A stretch of 64,000 nucleotides of DNA from Roseivirga thermotolerans (GTDB lineage: Bacteria > Bacteroidota > Bacteroidia > Cytophagales > Cyclobacteriaceae), in NCBI RefSeq assembly GCF_014653175.1, contig NZ_BNAG01000004.1:558001-622000 (forward strand), given 5' to 3'. A program made the position numbers and the translations under genes. Shown in pieces: positions 1 through 7,393 of the stretch. The stretch's first letter is position 1. Each line of letters opens with the position of its first letter. Under the pieces are notes generated by a model. It saw only the letters and a program-made list of their open reading frames with translations, was not told the DNA's origin and did not search any database.

Positions 1-1
1 T

Positions 2-1555
2 ATGAATTTTTGGGGCGAACTAGGAGGCATGAGATACCTTACTTCGCAAGAAATAGTGACTACACTCATAGAAGGTTACCCACTCTCTGAGCCGGATCTG
101 AACAAACGAACTTCGGTACTTAAGGATAAAATGACACCGGTGCCGTTTCCTATGGGCAATACTTCCAAGCTACTTATGTATTTACGAAAAGAGCATTTTA
201 AGCAAGATGCATGGGAGGTGGCCCAAAAGCAGAATAAAAAACTTACTACCCGTTACTTCCTTAACCAGGACGATATTGGCTACAGTGCCGATCAGCTCTT
301 TAATAAAATCATTTACGATGTATTAATGGCCGACCCGTGGTTCAAAACCAACTATGGAAGTAAAGTAAGTCATGAGGCCGGCAGCTACGACTACACATTT
401 ATGCTTACCAGTCGGGATTGGGACGAGGTAAAACCCATGCTCACCTATAACTTCCCGGGCTCGCCTTATCATGCCCGAAAAGTAAACGACATAGGTTTTT
501 GGAACCTCATTAAAGACCAGGTATCACAAGAAGGATATCTGTTTTTGGCCAATGCCGGAGGCTACTATTCCAACACCATCAACTGGAACTCTGCCGAGGC
601 ATTTCCCTATATGGTTGGAGATTTTTCGCAAAACCCAACCTATAAAACCATTGAAGAGGGTTACGACAGTATTGCCTACGCCCTGGCCAATCAGTATATG
701 GAATACTCCGGAGCCTGCATTTGGAGCGAAAACCAACTTCTTGACTTTGGTAAAAACGATGAGCAGTCCAAGGGCAGGTACCAGCTGACCTTCCTGAATT
801 TAAAGAGTAATGAAAAATGGCAGGTATATGCCAACTCCATTATTCTGGCTATGCCCAGAAAGTCGTTGGAGCTGCTCAATCAGCAAAACTTCTTCTTTAG
901 CGATGACAGTGTAAACAACAACATGCGATCGGTGATTAAAGAGCCTTCTTTTAAGATTCTAATGGGCTTTGAACGGCCCTGGTGGAAGGAGTTGGGTATC
1001 GATTCGGGGCATTCCATTACCGATCTGCCAATGCGACAGTGTTACTACTTCGGTACCGATCCCAACAACCAGCACTCTATGCTATTGGGAAGCTATGGCG
1101 ACATGGAAACCGAAACTTTCTGGAAGGCCCTTTCAGACGATGAGCTGTTGTTTGAAGTAAAATCTACCCAGTCGGTTGGAGCCGAAGAAGTAAAGAGTCT
1201 CAACGATGTACAGGCCAGCCAGTTTATGGTGAACGAGCTAATGAATCAGCTGAGAGAGTTGCACGGTGACAGCGTAGAAATTCCCGATCCGTACATTACC
1301 TATTTCAAAGACTGGACAGACGATCCCTTCGGGGCGGGCTACCACGCCTGGAAAGCCGGTTTTAAAGTGAACCGTGTAATGCCCTACATGCGCAAACCCA
1401 TTTCGGGCGAAAACATTCATATTTGCGGAGAAGCATACTCCGATCAGCAAGGTTGGGTAGAAGGTGCATTTTGCGTGGCCGAAAATATGCTGCAAGAACA
1501 CTTTGGATTAGGCTGGCCATACTGGCTCGACAAAGACTATTATTTGGGCTGGTAG
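2..1555 (+). CDS. Flavin amine oxidase family protein, 5' end outside window
   Basis: FAD-dependent oxidase of the amine oxidase / L-amino acid oxidase family, expected to oxidise an amine or amino acid; the substrate cannot be told. Only the C-terminal 517 residues are visible. The N-terminal Rossmann GxGxxG must lie to the left, because the sequence enters at GELGGMRY (residues 5-12), the segment that follows the first FAD-binding strand in this family, so the ATG at position 2 is internal. The C-terminal FAD-contact segment is present at residues 473-489 (HICGEAYSDQQGWVEGA), followed by an aromatic tail. No partner gene is visible; a cold-shock gene follows 296 bases later. Confidence 0.8.
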   Translation: MNFWGELGGMRYLTSQEIVTTLIEGYPLSEPDLNKRTSVLKDKMTPVPFPMGNTSKLLMYLRKEHFKQDAWEVAQKQNKKLTTRYFLNQDDIGYSADQLFNKIIYDVLMADPWFKTNYGSKVSHEAGSYDYTFMLTSRDWDEVKPMLTYNFPGSPYHARKVNDIGFWNLIKDQVSQEGYLFLANAGGYYSNTINWNSAEAFPYMVGDFSQNPTYKTIEEGYDSIAYALANQYMEYSGACIWSENQLLDFGKNDEQSKGRYQLTFLNLKSNEKWQVYANSIILAMPRKSLELLNQQNFFFSDDSVNNNMRSVIKEPSFKILMGFERPWWKELGIDSGHSITDLPMRQCYYFGTDPNNQHSMLLGSYGDMETETFWKALSDDELLFEVKSTQSVGAEEVKSLNDVQASQFMVNELMNQLRELHGDSVEIPDPYITYFKDWTDDPFGAGYHAWKAGFKVNRVMPYMRKPISGENIHICGEAYSDQQGWVEGAFCVAENMLQEHFGLGWPYWLDKDYYLGW

Positions 1556-1851
1556 AACAATCAGACCGGGGTTGCCTGTGCAAATCTTGCCTGTGGGGCA
1601 GTTTGCATGGGCGGCCTTCAGTTAAATTATCTTGTATTTTGATGGCAGAATAGGAAATGCCATTAATTAACCCCACCTTTGCCATAAGAAATAGCAGGAG
1701 TAGCTTTTCTTTATTTAATCCCACCTGATTCAATAAAAATTTTGCCCCACTTATTTCTTGATTAAAATGCCTGAAAGGGCAAGCCTTGGGTTGTACGTCT
1801 AAACCATTTAGTACAGCTCCGGGAAATAGTAATTCATTAATGTTTAATACA

Positions 1852-2046
1852 ATGCAAAAAGGAACAGTTAAATTTTTCAACTTCTCTAAAGGTTTTGGCT
1901 TTATTGTGCCTGCCGATGGAGGAAACGACATTTTCGTTCACCAGTCAGGTCTTACTGAAGACATCCGTGAGAATGACGAGGTAGAATTCGAAACTGAGCG
2001 CGGTAAGAAAGGTATCAATGCCGTGAAAGTAAGAGTAGTAGCTTAA
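1852..2046 (+). CDS. CspA-family cold shock protein
   Basis: A 64-residue single cold-shock domain that binds single-stranded RNA/DNA and acts as an RNA chaperone. RNP1 (KGFGFI) and RNP2 (DIFVH) are intact, and the length is that of the family. The frame is open from 1786, but the start at 1852 (MQKGTVKFF) matches the conserved N-terminus, and the 22 codons before it look like leader. The 296-base stretch between the oxidase gene and this start would fit the long 5' leaders usual for cold-shock genes; a partial GC-rich inverted repeat lies around 1570-1605, and nothing else is recognisable there. A hairpin at 2061-2104 closes the unit. Confidence 0.93.
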   Translation: MQKGTVKFFNFSKGFGFIVPADGGNDIFVHQSGLTEDIRENDEVEFETERGKKGINAVKVRVVA

Positions 2047-2060
2047 GCACTAAACTTTAT

Positions 2061-2104
2061 ACCACTCGATGGTGTACCTGTGATGGGCTATCGAGTGGTT
2101 TTCA
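2061..2104 (+). terminator. Hairpin terminator after the cold-shock gene
   Basis: A perfect 10-bp stem (ACCACTCGAT / ATCGAGTGGT), a 19-nt loop and a short T run, starting 14 bases after the csp stop codon. The loop is long for an intrinsic terminator, so an mRNA-stabilising role is also possible. Confidence 0.6.
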
Positions 2105-2133
2105 ATACTTTATATTCATTTCTAAACTAATTT

Positions 2134-2586
2134 ATGGCCCGATCACAAACCACATTCAACAAAAAAGAAAGAGAAAAAAAGAAACTTCAGAAGAAGAAAG
2201 AAAAGCAGGCAAGACGCGAAGAACGCAAAGCCAATTCTTCTGATGGTAGTCTGGATAGCATGATGGCTTATCTGGACGAAAATGGAAACATTACAGACAC
2301 CCCACCAGATCCGAACGCAAAACCAAACAAGGTAAAGGCTTCGGATATTGAAATAGGTATTCCTAAAAAGGAAAAAGAAGACCTGACTGCCGAACGCAGA
2401 GGTCGTGTAGCCTTTTTTAATCATGCCAAAGGCTACGGATTCATCGATCAGGATGGAACCAAAACCCGCTACTTTGTACACATCAATAGCACCAAAGAAA
2501 CCATTCAGGAAGGCGACAAAGTAAGCTTTGAGGTAGAACAAGGTCCTAAAGGACTGGTAGCCGTTCAGGTGAAAGTACTTCGCTAA
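2134..2586 (+). CDS. Cold-shock-domain protein with basic N-terminal extension
   Basis: 150 residues. The first ~35 residues are a Lys/Arg-rich, probably unstructured or helical segment. An acidic/proline linker follows to about residue 80, then a C-terminal cold-shock domain (~87-150) with RNP-like motifs GYGFI and TRYFVH. This architecture (basic tail plus CSD) recurs in Bacteroidota and suggests RNA binding, perhaps ribosome- or mRNA-associated. It lies 87 bases after the csp gene, separated by a hairpin, so it is probably its own unit with the intrinsic terminator at 2612-2639. Confidence 0.85.
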   Translation: MARSQTTFNKKEREKKKLQKKKEKQARREERKANSSDGSLDSMMAYLDENGNITDTPPDPNAKPNKVKASDIEIGIPKKEKEDLTAERRGRVAFFNHAKGYGFIDQDGTKTRYFVHINSTKETIQEGDKVSFEVEQGPKGLVAVQVKVLR

Positions 2587-2611
2587 ACCCTACTGATTTG
2601 CCGATACTTGC

Positions 2612-2639
2612 AGGGTTGGGATTTTTCCGACCCTTTTTT
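2612..2639 (+). terminator. Intrinsic terminator after the CSD protein gene
   Basis: 8-bp stem with one G-U pair (AGGGTTGG / CCGACCCT), 7-nt loop and a five-T tail; a textbook Rho-independent terminator. Its position argues against starting the next gene at 2598. Confidence 0.8.
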
Positions 2640-2732
2640 AATGCAATTGGTTTTTGGTTCATAATTCATTGTTCATGGTTTATGACCTTCCCGAAACACA
2701 ATGGCTTAAGACTTGTTATACCTAAAAAACGT

Positions 2733-2984
2733 ATGACCCGGCAAGAAGCACAATCGGCCATAGATGCCATACCTCTGGGAGCAACTCTGGAGCTTGTTAA
2801 AACCAACGGAGATATTATTCAGGTAAAACTGATGAGTAAGGACCTTAGCGCCATTGAAGCCAAAGACTATGGAGCTGTTACGGTACCCCAATTGCCTCCG
2901 GCACTTACCGTTGTAGGTGGTACCCGATTCGGCAAATACAGAATAGAACTATCGGAATTGGTGAGCATTGCCAGGGTTGGCTAA
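2733..2984 (+). CDS. Hypothetical protein, 83 aa
   Basis: Small soluble protein, not assigned to a family. The frame is open from 2598, but the first 45 codons overlap a strong terminator and read as hydrophobic junk, so I chose the ATG at 2733 (MTRQEAQSAIDAIPLGATLEL). The rest has a compact alternating pattern typical of a small beta-rich domain (DIIQVKLMSKDLSAIEA, then a Pro-rich turn, then GGTRFGKYRIELSELVSIARV), which might be Sm-like or a KOW-like barrel; this is a guess from pattern only. It converges with the membrane-protein gene at 2995. Confidence 0.55.
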   Translation: MTRQEAQSAIDAIPLGATLELVKTNGDIIQVKLMSKDLSAIEAKDYGAVTVPQLPPALTVVGGTRFGKYRIELSELVSIARVG

Positions 2985-2994
2985 AGCATTTCGC

Positions 2995-3459
2995 TCAACC
3001 TGAGGTCTGAGTTTTTATAGCACTTTTCTTTAAAAAGCCCTTTATATAGCTTGTATAAAAGTGCCCCCAGGGAATAACTATCAGCTCAACCAGTATTGCA
3101 ACCCTCCAGGATAGAAAAAGCTCCTCACCGGCAGGCTTACCACTCGTGTACAAAGGGTAATAAACACCCACTACCCAAATAAGTTTATATAAGAACTGAA
3201 GCACCATAAGCGGAAGCAGTTTATATGGATACCTAATGCCAAGCAACATGAGTAGGGCATAAGCAGCCCAAACACTGTATGTGACTCCATAGATCGGATC
3301 CCAGGTGCCTTCGGGCATAAGAATTTCCCTCCATGCCTGAAAACCAACACTTACGGCCGTAGCCAGATAAATAAACTGCAGTAAATAGGTTCTGATTTTA
3401 TTGAGTCTTTGAGAATACATGCTCTGTCGATGGTTGATGTCAGGATTCGTTGTTTTCAA
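2995..3459 (-). CDS. Integral membrane protein of ECF sigma operon
   Basis: 154 residues with about four hydrophobic segments (near 30-45, 60-75, 82-97 and 120-135), no signal peptide and no known motif. Its start overlaps the end of the upstream membrane-protein gene by 20 bases, so it is translated in the same operon as the sigma factor at 4114-4632. The position at the operon end suggests a target or modulator of the sigma system, but no function can be named. Confidence 0.65.
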   Translation of the reverse strand: MKTTNPDINHRQSMYSQRLNKIRTYLLQFIYLATAVSVGFQAWREILMPEGTWDPIYGVTYSVWAAYALLMLLGIRYPYKLLPLMVLQFLYKLIWVVGVYYPLYTSGKPAGEELFLSWRVAILVELIVIPWGHFYTSYIKGFLKKSAIKTQTSG

Positions 3460-4117
3460 ACGTTTCGAGTTCCTGAAGATGATTAAGTACTTTGTTTAAA
3501 GAAAAATTGATAGATAAATCTGTAAGAAATGACTGTTTGGCGAGCTTTTGCCACATGACACCATTGCCCGGTTTGTCATACTTGCTTAGCAACCAGTGGG
3601 CGAAAGGAAACCAGCTCACCAACAAGAACACATGAGCCCATACCGTGAGAGGACTCTTCTGCCAGGTATTTACAAGAGCATTGGCAATATCCCATTCAAA
3701 AAGGGTGATAATCAATGACCAGAAATAGACTATACAACTGTAGAAAATTAGCCGATTGTGCCGAATTCTTTCCAGCTTTAGCCTTTCAATCTTCTTCTGA
3801 TACTTTGCTATGGGCAAAGCCACATTTAGGCTATACATACCCTGGAGTTGTTTTATGTTGAGGTACGCAACCCAACCACTAAGCAGCCATAAAAGTACTG
3901 CACCCATAACAACCGCTATAACCTGTTTGTGACTCCATAAAACCATGGTTGACCACCCCAGCATTACCAGGTTATAGAACAAAAAGAGCCATGTATTCAA
4001 CTTGGTTCGGTCGATTACCCGTTCGGCCTTTTGATGCTTTACTTCCTTAAAAATCCTTAGCACCAGGTCATCAGAATTCTGGGCTTTCCATGCACTATGC
4101 AATTTATCTTCTATCAT
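3440..4117 (-). CDS. Four-TM membrane protein, candidate anti-sigma factor
   Basis: 225 residues: a ~40-residue cytoplasmic N-terminus (MIEDKLHSAWKAQNSDDLVL), hydrophobic segments near 45-62, 68-85, 125-142 and 158-178, then a soluble C-terminus. The start ATG overlaps the sigma-factor stop by four bases (ATGA), the usual coupling of ECF sigma factors with their regulators. The family is unrecognised; the anti-sigma role is inferred from position and from a cytoplasmic N-terminus followed by membrane segments. Confidence 0.65.
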   Translation of the reverse strand: MIEDKLHSAWKAQNSDDLVLRIFKEVKHQKAERVIDRTKLNTWLFLFYNLVMLGWSTMVLWSHKQVIAVVMGAVLLWLLSGWVAYLNIKQLQGMYSLNVALPIAKYQKKIERLKLERIRHNRLIFYSCIVYFWSLIITLFEWDIANALVNTWQKSPLTVWAHVFLLVSWFPFAHWLLSKYDKPGNGVMWQKLAKQSFLTDLSINFSLNKVLNHLQELETFENNES

Positions 4118-4632
4118 AACCCTCTTTCTTCACGTTCAAATTGTTGCTTCAATACCTTCTTTATCCTAGAAATCTTTGTTGCCACATTAGTTTTACTAAT
4201 ACCCAATGCAGCAGCCATATCGTCATAAGTCTGTTCATCCAAATAGAGTAACATTAATGCCCGATCTAGCGGACGCAGGCGCCCAATGAACCTGTAGAGA
4301 AGCTTGTGGACTTCCTCAGTCCGGTCCAGTTCTTCAGCTTCAATTAACTCTAATTCAACCTCTTCAATGGCTCTATACATTTGCACCCGTTTGCTGTGTT
4401 TTCGGTAAAAGGAGATGGATACATTAAGAGCAATGGTATATACCCAGGTAGAGAGTTTATACTTTGGGTTATAGTTAGGCCACGATTTCCAAAGGTTATA
4501 GCTTACTTCCTGAATGAGGTCGTCTCTATCGTTCTCTGTGTTGGAGTAGGCGTTGGCCACTTTTATAACAATGCCTTTGTGCTGCTCCAAAAGTTGGAAA
4601 AACTGTTTTTCGCTATGGTTAAATGCTTTCAC
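4114..4632 (-). CDS. ECF-type RNA polymerase sigma factor
   Basis: 172 residues. Region 2 carries the core-binding DLIQEVSYNLWKSW and the -10-recognition helix after it. Region 4 has the helix-turn-helix YDDMAAALGISKTNVATKISRIKK. It directs RNA polymerase to an unknown regulon, typically including its own operon. It sits 11 bases after a secreted hydrolase gene and overlaps a membrane-protein gene by four bases, so hydrolase, sigma and two membrane proteins appear to be one transcript. Confidence 0.88.
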   Translation of the reverse strand: MKAFNHSEKQFFQLLEQHKGIVIKVANAYSNTENDRDDLIQEVSYNLWKSWPNYNPKYKLSTWVYTIALNVSISFYRKHSKRVQMYRAIEEVELELIEAEELDRTEEVHKLLYRFIGRLRPLDRALMLLYLDEQTYDDMAAALGISKTNVATKISRIKKVLKQQFEREERGL

Positions 4633-4643
4633 TAAAAAATACT

Positions 4644-5711
4644 CTATTGAAAGTGCCGATTAAACCAGGAAGAAACAATGCTCATGGCTTTTTTGCTGTG
4701 GCGTATACCTCCATGTGAAAGCCCTTCTAACACTACTGCCTCACCATTGCTAAATTCTGAAACAGCAACCGGGTAAGCCGAAGCCCGGAATACTTCGTCT
4801 TTACCTCCCGCTAAAACCAGCAGAGGTTGGTTTACAGCCCTTAAGCCCTCACGGTAATCATTGGGAGCCATGCTTTCAAATGCCCTGTAGGTATAATGAC
4901 GAAAGGGGAACTGCTCCGGCAGATTAAAATATAGCACCGGCAAACTATCATATCGATGTTCTTGGAGCAGGTTCAGTATTTTTATTCCCAGAATCCTCCG
5001 AGAATGTGCTTTTAGCATTTGAGAATTATCGGGGGTGTCAGAAGATGGCACAGAAGTAGGGGAGTTTTCACCAAAAAGAGGGGCAAATAAAACATAGCCG
5101 CCTACTTCGGGTACGTTCTTCTTCATGGCATAGCGAAGAGCTATTCCACCGCCCATGGAATGTCCTGCCAGAATAATCTTGCGACTTGGTTTTTGCTTCA
5201 TTAAAAAGGCCACTACATCGGCCAGGTCGTCCACATACTGATCCACATAACTCACATCTCCTTTAATACCTTCGGAATTGCCATGGCCTCTAAAATCCAG
5301 GGCTATTACCTCAGCACCGGTGGCCTCACGCAACAGGCCTGCCGTTTTGTTGTACAGATAACCCGTAGAAAGAGCCGCATGGAGTAATAGAAAGGTGTAG
5401 TTACTTTCTGAGGTATAATGATAGGCCTGCAGCTTGTTTCCATCCCTCATGGTCATTTGAATCAGGTGATTGGCATATACCTGTTCAAAGCCAATGTCTT
5501 CCAACTCTTCTAAGGTTGGGGTAGAACTTTGAAAAGGGGAAAACTCCGGTGCTTCAGAGTGTATCAAACTAAGGGCCTGTTGAACAATGATATCCAAAGC
5601 CCCGGCCGTTTGAAGAGAGTCTCTCGCTTGTTGAGCATTGCCATTGCTCGCCAACATCAGCCAAGTGATACAGATCCCAATTAGCCCACGTGCTTTTGTT
5701 CTTCTTAACAT
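4644..5711 (-). CDS. Secreted alpha/beta hydrolase (monoglyceride-lipase-like)
   Basis: 355 residues with an N-terminal signal peptide (cleavage probably after NGNAQ, ~residue 27). The alpha/beta-hydrolase core starts near residue 90. The nucleophile elbow is GHSMGG with Ser185, the oxyanion/strand motif is LDFRGHGNSEG (~139-148), the acid is probably in GGKDEVF and the His in GLSHGG near the C-terminus. Fold and motifs resemble Hydrolase_4 lysophospholipase/monoglyceride lipases. It is exported, so it acts in the periplasm or outside. It is the first gene of the ECF sigma operon, which suggests envelope-lipid homeostasis; the substrate is not determined. Confidence 0.82.
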   Translation of the reverse strand: MLRRTKARGLIGICITWLMLASNGNAQQARDSLQTAGALDIIVQQALSLIHSEAPEFSPFQSSTPTLEELEDIGFEQVYANHLIQMTMRDGNKLQAYHYTSESNYTFLLLHAALSTGYLYNKTAGLLREATGAEVIALDFRGHGNSEGIKGDVSYVDQYVDDLADVVAFLMKQKPSRKIILAGHSMGGGIALRYAMKKNVPEVGGYVLFAPLFGENSPTSVPSSDTPDNSQMLKAHSRRILGIKILNLLQEHRYDSLPVLYFNLPEQFPFRHYTYRAFESMAPNDYREGLRAVNQPLLVLAGGKDEVFRASAYPVAVSEFSNGEAVVLEGLSHGGIRHSKKAMSIVSSWFNRHFQ

Positions 5712-6183
5712 TTTTCCTGAGTGATTTTTTTCATAACCCTTTACTCAATTATTCGCAGCAAGGGCCTGAAAATCACACCGAAAAGTATAAAACGAACAAG
5801 TCCGCTCAATCAACAATATCTAATTAACTCATAATCAACACTTCAAGTGAAGTGGGGTCGATGTCAAGGTCAGTCCTTTCTTAACATGGGTAAAGCCTTA
5901 AATCACGGGAGGTGCTCTATAAATTAAGGCTTTATTGAGCCGCGTACACTTTCCATTCAGAACCAGCAGTCGACCTCTCGGCCCTTTCGCCATAGTTCAA
6001 ATAATAGATTTCATTTAATGAGGGGTCTAACTTTACTAGCTCGTTCAAGCAAATACAGATAAAAGACCAATAACCCGTGGGCAAAAAAGAGATTCCGGAT
6101 ATCCGCTGCGCTACTTCCGGAATGACGTACTGATGGTGAGCTGGGCCACTATTTGATGATGTACAGTTCCTAAATGAATTATC
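5712..6183. other. Non-coding stretch between hydrolase and greB
   Basis: No credible ORF. It holds an 11-bp perfect inverted repeat (TAAAGCCTTAA at 5891-5901 and its complement at 5924-5934, 22-nt loop) and the dispersed 41-bp repeat at 6088-6128. The 5' part should contain the promoter of the hydrolase operon, but I see no clear TAnnTTTG box. Confidence 0.5.
6088..6128. repeat. 41-bp REP-like dispersed repeat, copy 1
   Basis: Identical over 41 bases to 9971-10011. The unit ends in an 8-bp inverted repeat (ATTCCGGA / TCCGGAAT) around a 16-base GC-rich centre. The upstream context (ACAGATAAAAGA) and downstream context (TGGTGAGCTG) are also shared, so the whole duplicated segment is longer and diverged. 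Its form is that of a repetitive extragenic palindrome. Confidence 0.75.
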
Positions 6184-6699
6184 CTACTTCTCGTACTCGA
6201 TACTCATGATTTTCCAAACAAAATCACCCAATTTGGTCGTAACAATGGCTTCGTCACCTACTTGTTTACCAAGTAATGCTTTGGCCATGGGGGAGTCCAT
6301 AGAGATATAATTTTTATTGCCAATAAGCTCTTCATAACCTACAATCCGGAAGCGATTACGGAGGCCTTTTGCTTCGTTTTTGATTTCTACCCAGGCACCA
6401 AAATTTACTTTTCCTTCCTGGTTGGGGTGGTAGTTTATGACTTTAAAGTCATCGATACACTTCCTTAAATAACGAAGACGACTATCAATTTCTCTTAGCC
6501 GCTTTTTGTTGTAGTGGTAATCGGCATTTTCTGAACGGTCTCCCAGGCTGGCTGCCCACGACACCTTAGCGGTAACGTCCGGGCGTTCCACGCGCCACAA
6601 ATGATCATGTTCTTCCCTTAATTTTTGCATGCCTTCGGGAGTAATCATTTGCGAGCGATTGAGTTTTGGTAGCGTTGATTCAGGGATTTTTCGCCTCAT
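6184..6699 (-). CDS. greB: Transcription elongation factor GreB
   Basis: 171 residues from the ATG at 6699. GreB/GreA factors enter the RNA polymerase secondary channel and stimulate cleavage of backtracked RNA. The N-terminal coiled coil carries the GreB signature GDRSENADYHYNKKRLREID, including the acidic tip residues. The C-terminal FKBP-like domain has FGAWVEI, FRIVGYEE and ISMDSPMAKALLGK. It is close to the E. coli GreB pattern throughout. The frame extends ten codons further to 6729, but those are not family-like; an internal start at MITPEGMQKL is also possible. Monocistronic. Confidence 0.9.
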   Translation of the reverse strand: MRRKIPESTLPKLNRSQMITPEGMQKLREEHDHLWRVERPDVTAKVSWAASLGDRSENADYHYNKKRLREIDSRLRYLRKCIDDFKVINYHPNQEGKVNFGAWVEIKNEAKGLRNRFRIVGYEELIGNKNYISMDSPMAKALLGKQVGDEAIVTTKLGDFVWKIMSIEYEK

Positions 6700-6843
6700 G
6701 GTCAATGAGCAGGTTTTGACTTTTAGCAAAATAAGCGAATGATCAGCAGTTTGTTGGTGCCAAATACATGAAAATAGGGCAATATGTTGCCTGAAACTTT
6801 CAGCAGGTATTTGCAGAGTAATCGTGGATCACTCATAATCATC

Positions 6844-6960
6844 ATTCCTTTGACATAAAACCTGACGTTATTGTACTAGAGTCGATAACTGATTTTATAT
6901 TAAATGCATGGCACTGCGGGAATTGCTGGGTTTGTTATATAATGTCCTGCGTTATATTAA
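6844..6960. repeat. Imperfect-palindrome repeat (dif/attC-like), copy B
   Basis: About 117 bases homologous to 10364-10480. Shared pieces are ATTCCTTT-ACATAAAA, CTGACGTTAT, GATAACTGAT, CACTGCG, TGTTATATAATGT and GCGTTAT-TTA. Within it, TTGTTATATAA (6932-6942) equals the XerC-side half of the site at 17721 and is followed nine bases later by TTATATTAATA, a XerD-like half. Copies B and A bracket the XRE/GHKL operon. The rest of 6700-7174 holds the candidate operator at 7114-7131 and nothing else I can name. Confidence 0.6.
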
Positions 6961-7113
6961 TATAGCTTAGGGATTGAGGGGAGGCCCTTTTTCATCCTTT
7001 GGAGCAGTCATGAGCACTCTTTTGACCTCTTTGGCGAGAGGGAGGGAAGTGGGAATGGCAAATGTGTGCGGATAGATAAGTATAAATCCGAACGCACCGA
7101 CTCCCAAATAAAC

Positions 7114-7131
7114 ATCTCAAATTTTAAGATA
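7114..7131. promoter_or_regulatory. Candidate operator of the first XRE regulator
   Basis: ATCTCAAATTTTAAGATA, an imperfect inverted repeat 44-61 bases upstream of the XRE gene. The region before the second, paralogous XRE gene has a related element (ATATCTC-7 nt-GAGATAT, 13076-13096). Sharing of ATCTC...ATTTT...AGATA by two otherwise unrelated upstream regions suggests a binding site for these regulators. Confidence 0.35.
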
Positions 7132-7174
7132 AATATCACAATGTAGCTATCTTCCACTTTGGTTAATTCGATAG

Positions 7175-7393
7175 ATGATGAATCGAATAAAAGTGGTACT
7201 TGAAGAAAAGGGAATTAAGCAAACTTGGCTGGCAGAAAAGCTTGGTAAAAGCTATAATATGACTAACTCATATGTGCAGAACAGGAGCCAGCCTAGCATA
7301 GAACTTTTGTTTAGGATTGCGGAAATACTTGATGTGAACCCTAAAGACCTGTTGGCGGAGAGAAACGAAGCAAAATCGAATAGAAACAAATGA
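7175..7393 (+). CDS. XRE-family regulator, first paralogue
   Basis: 72 residues (71 if the second ATG at 7178 is used). An almost pure Cro/C1-type HTH: KQTWLAEKLGKSYNMTNSY, then the dimerisation/hydrophobic part FRIAEILDVNPKDLL. Its stop overlaps the start of the GHKL gene by four bases, so both are one operon. It is closely similar to the XRE protein at 13142-13345, which heads the Argonaute operon. Such small HTH proteins act like controller proteins of defence operons, usually as repressors; here that role is inferred from position. Confidence 0.85.
   Translation: MMNRIKVVLEEKGIKQTWLAEKLGKSYNMTNSYVQNRSQPSIELLFRIAEILDVNPKDLLAERNEAKSNRNK

Noticed and set aside
1362-1931. 189-codon minus-strand ORF
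   Set aside because: Antisense to the amine oxidase and cold-shock genes, which have clear families.
2598-2732. N-terminal extension of the 83-aa hypothetical protein
   Set aside because: Covers an intrinsic terminator and encodes implausible hydrophobic sequence.
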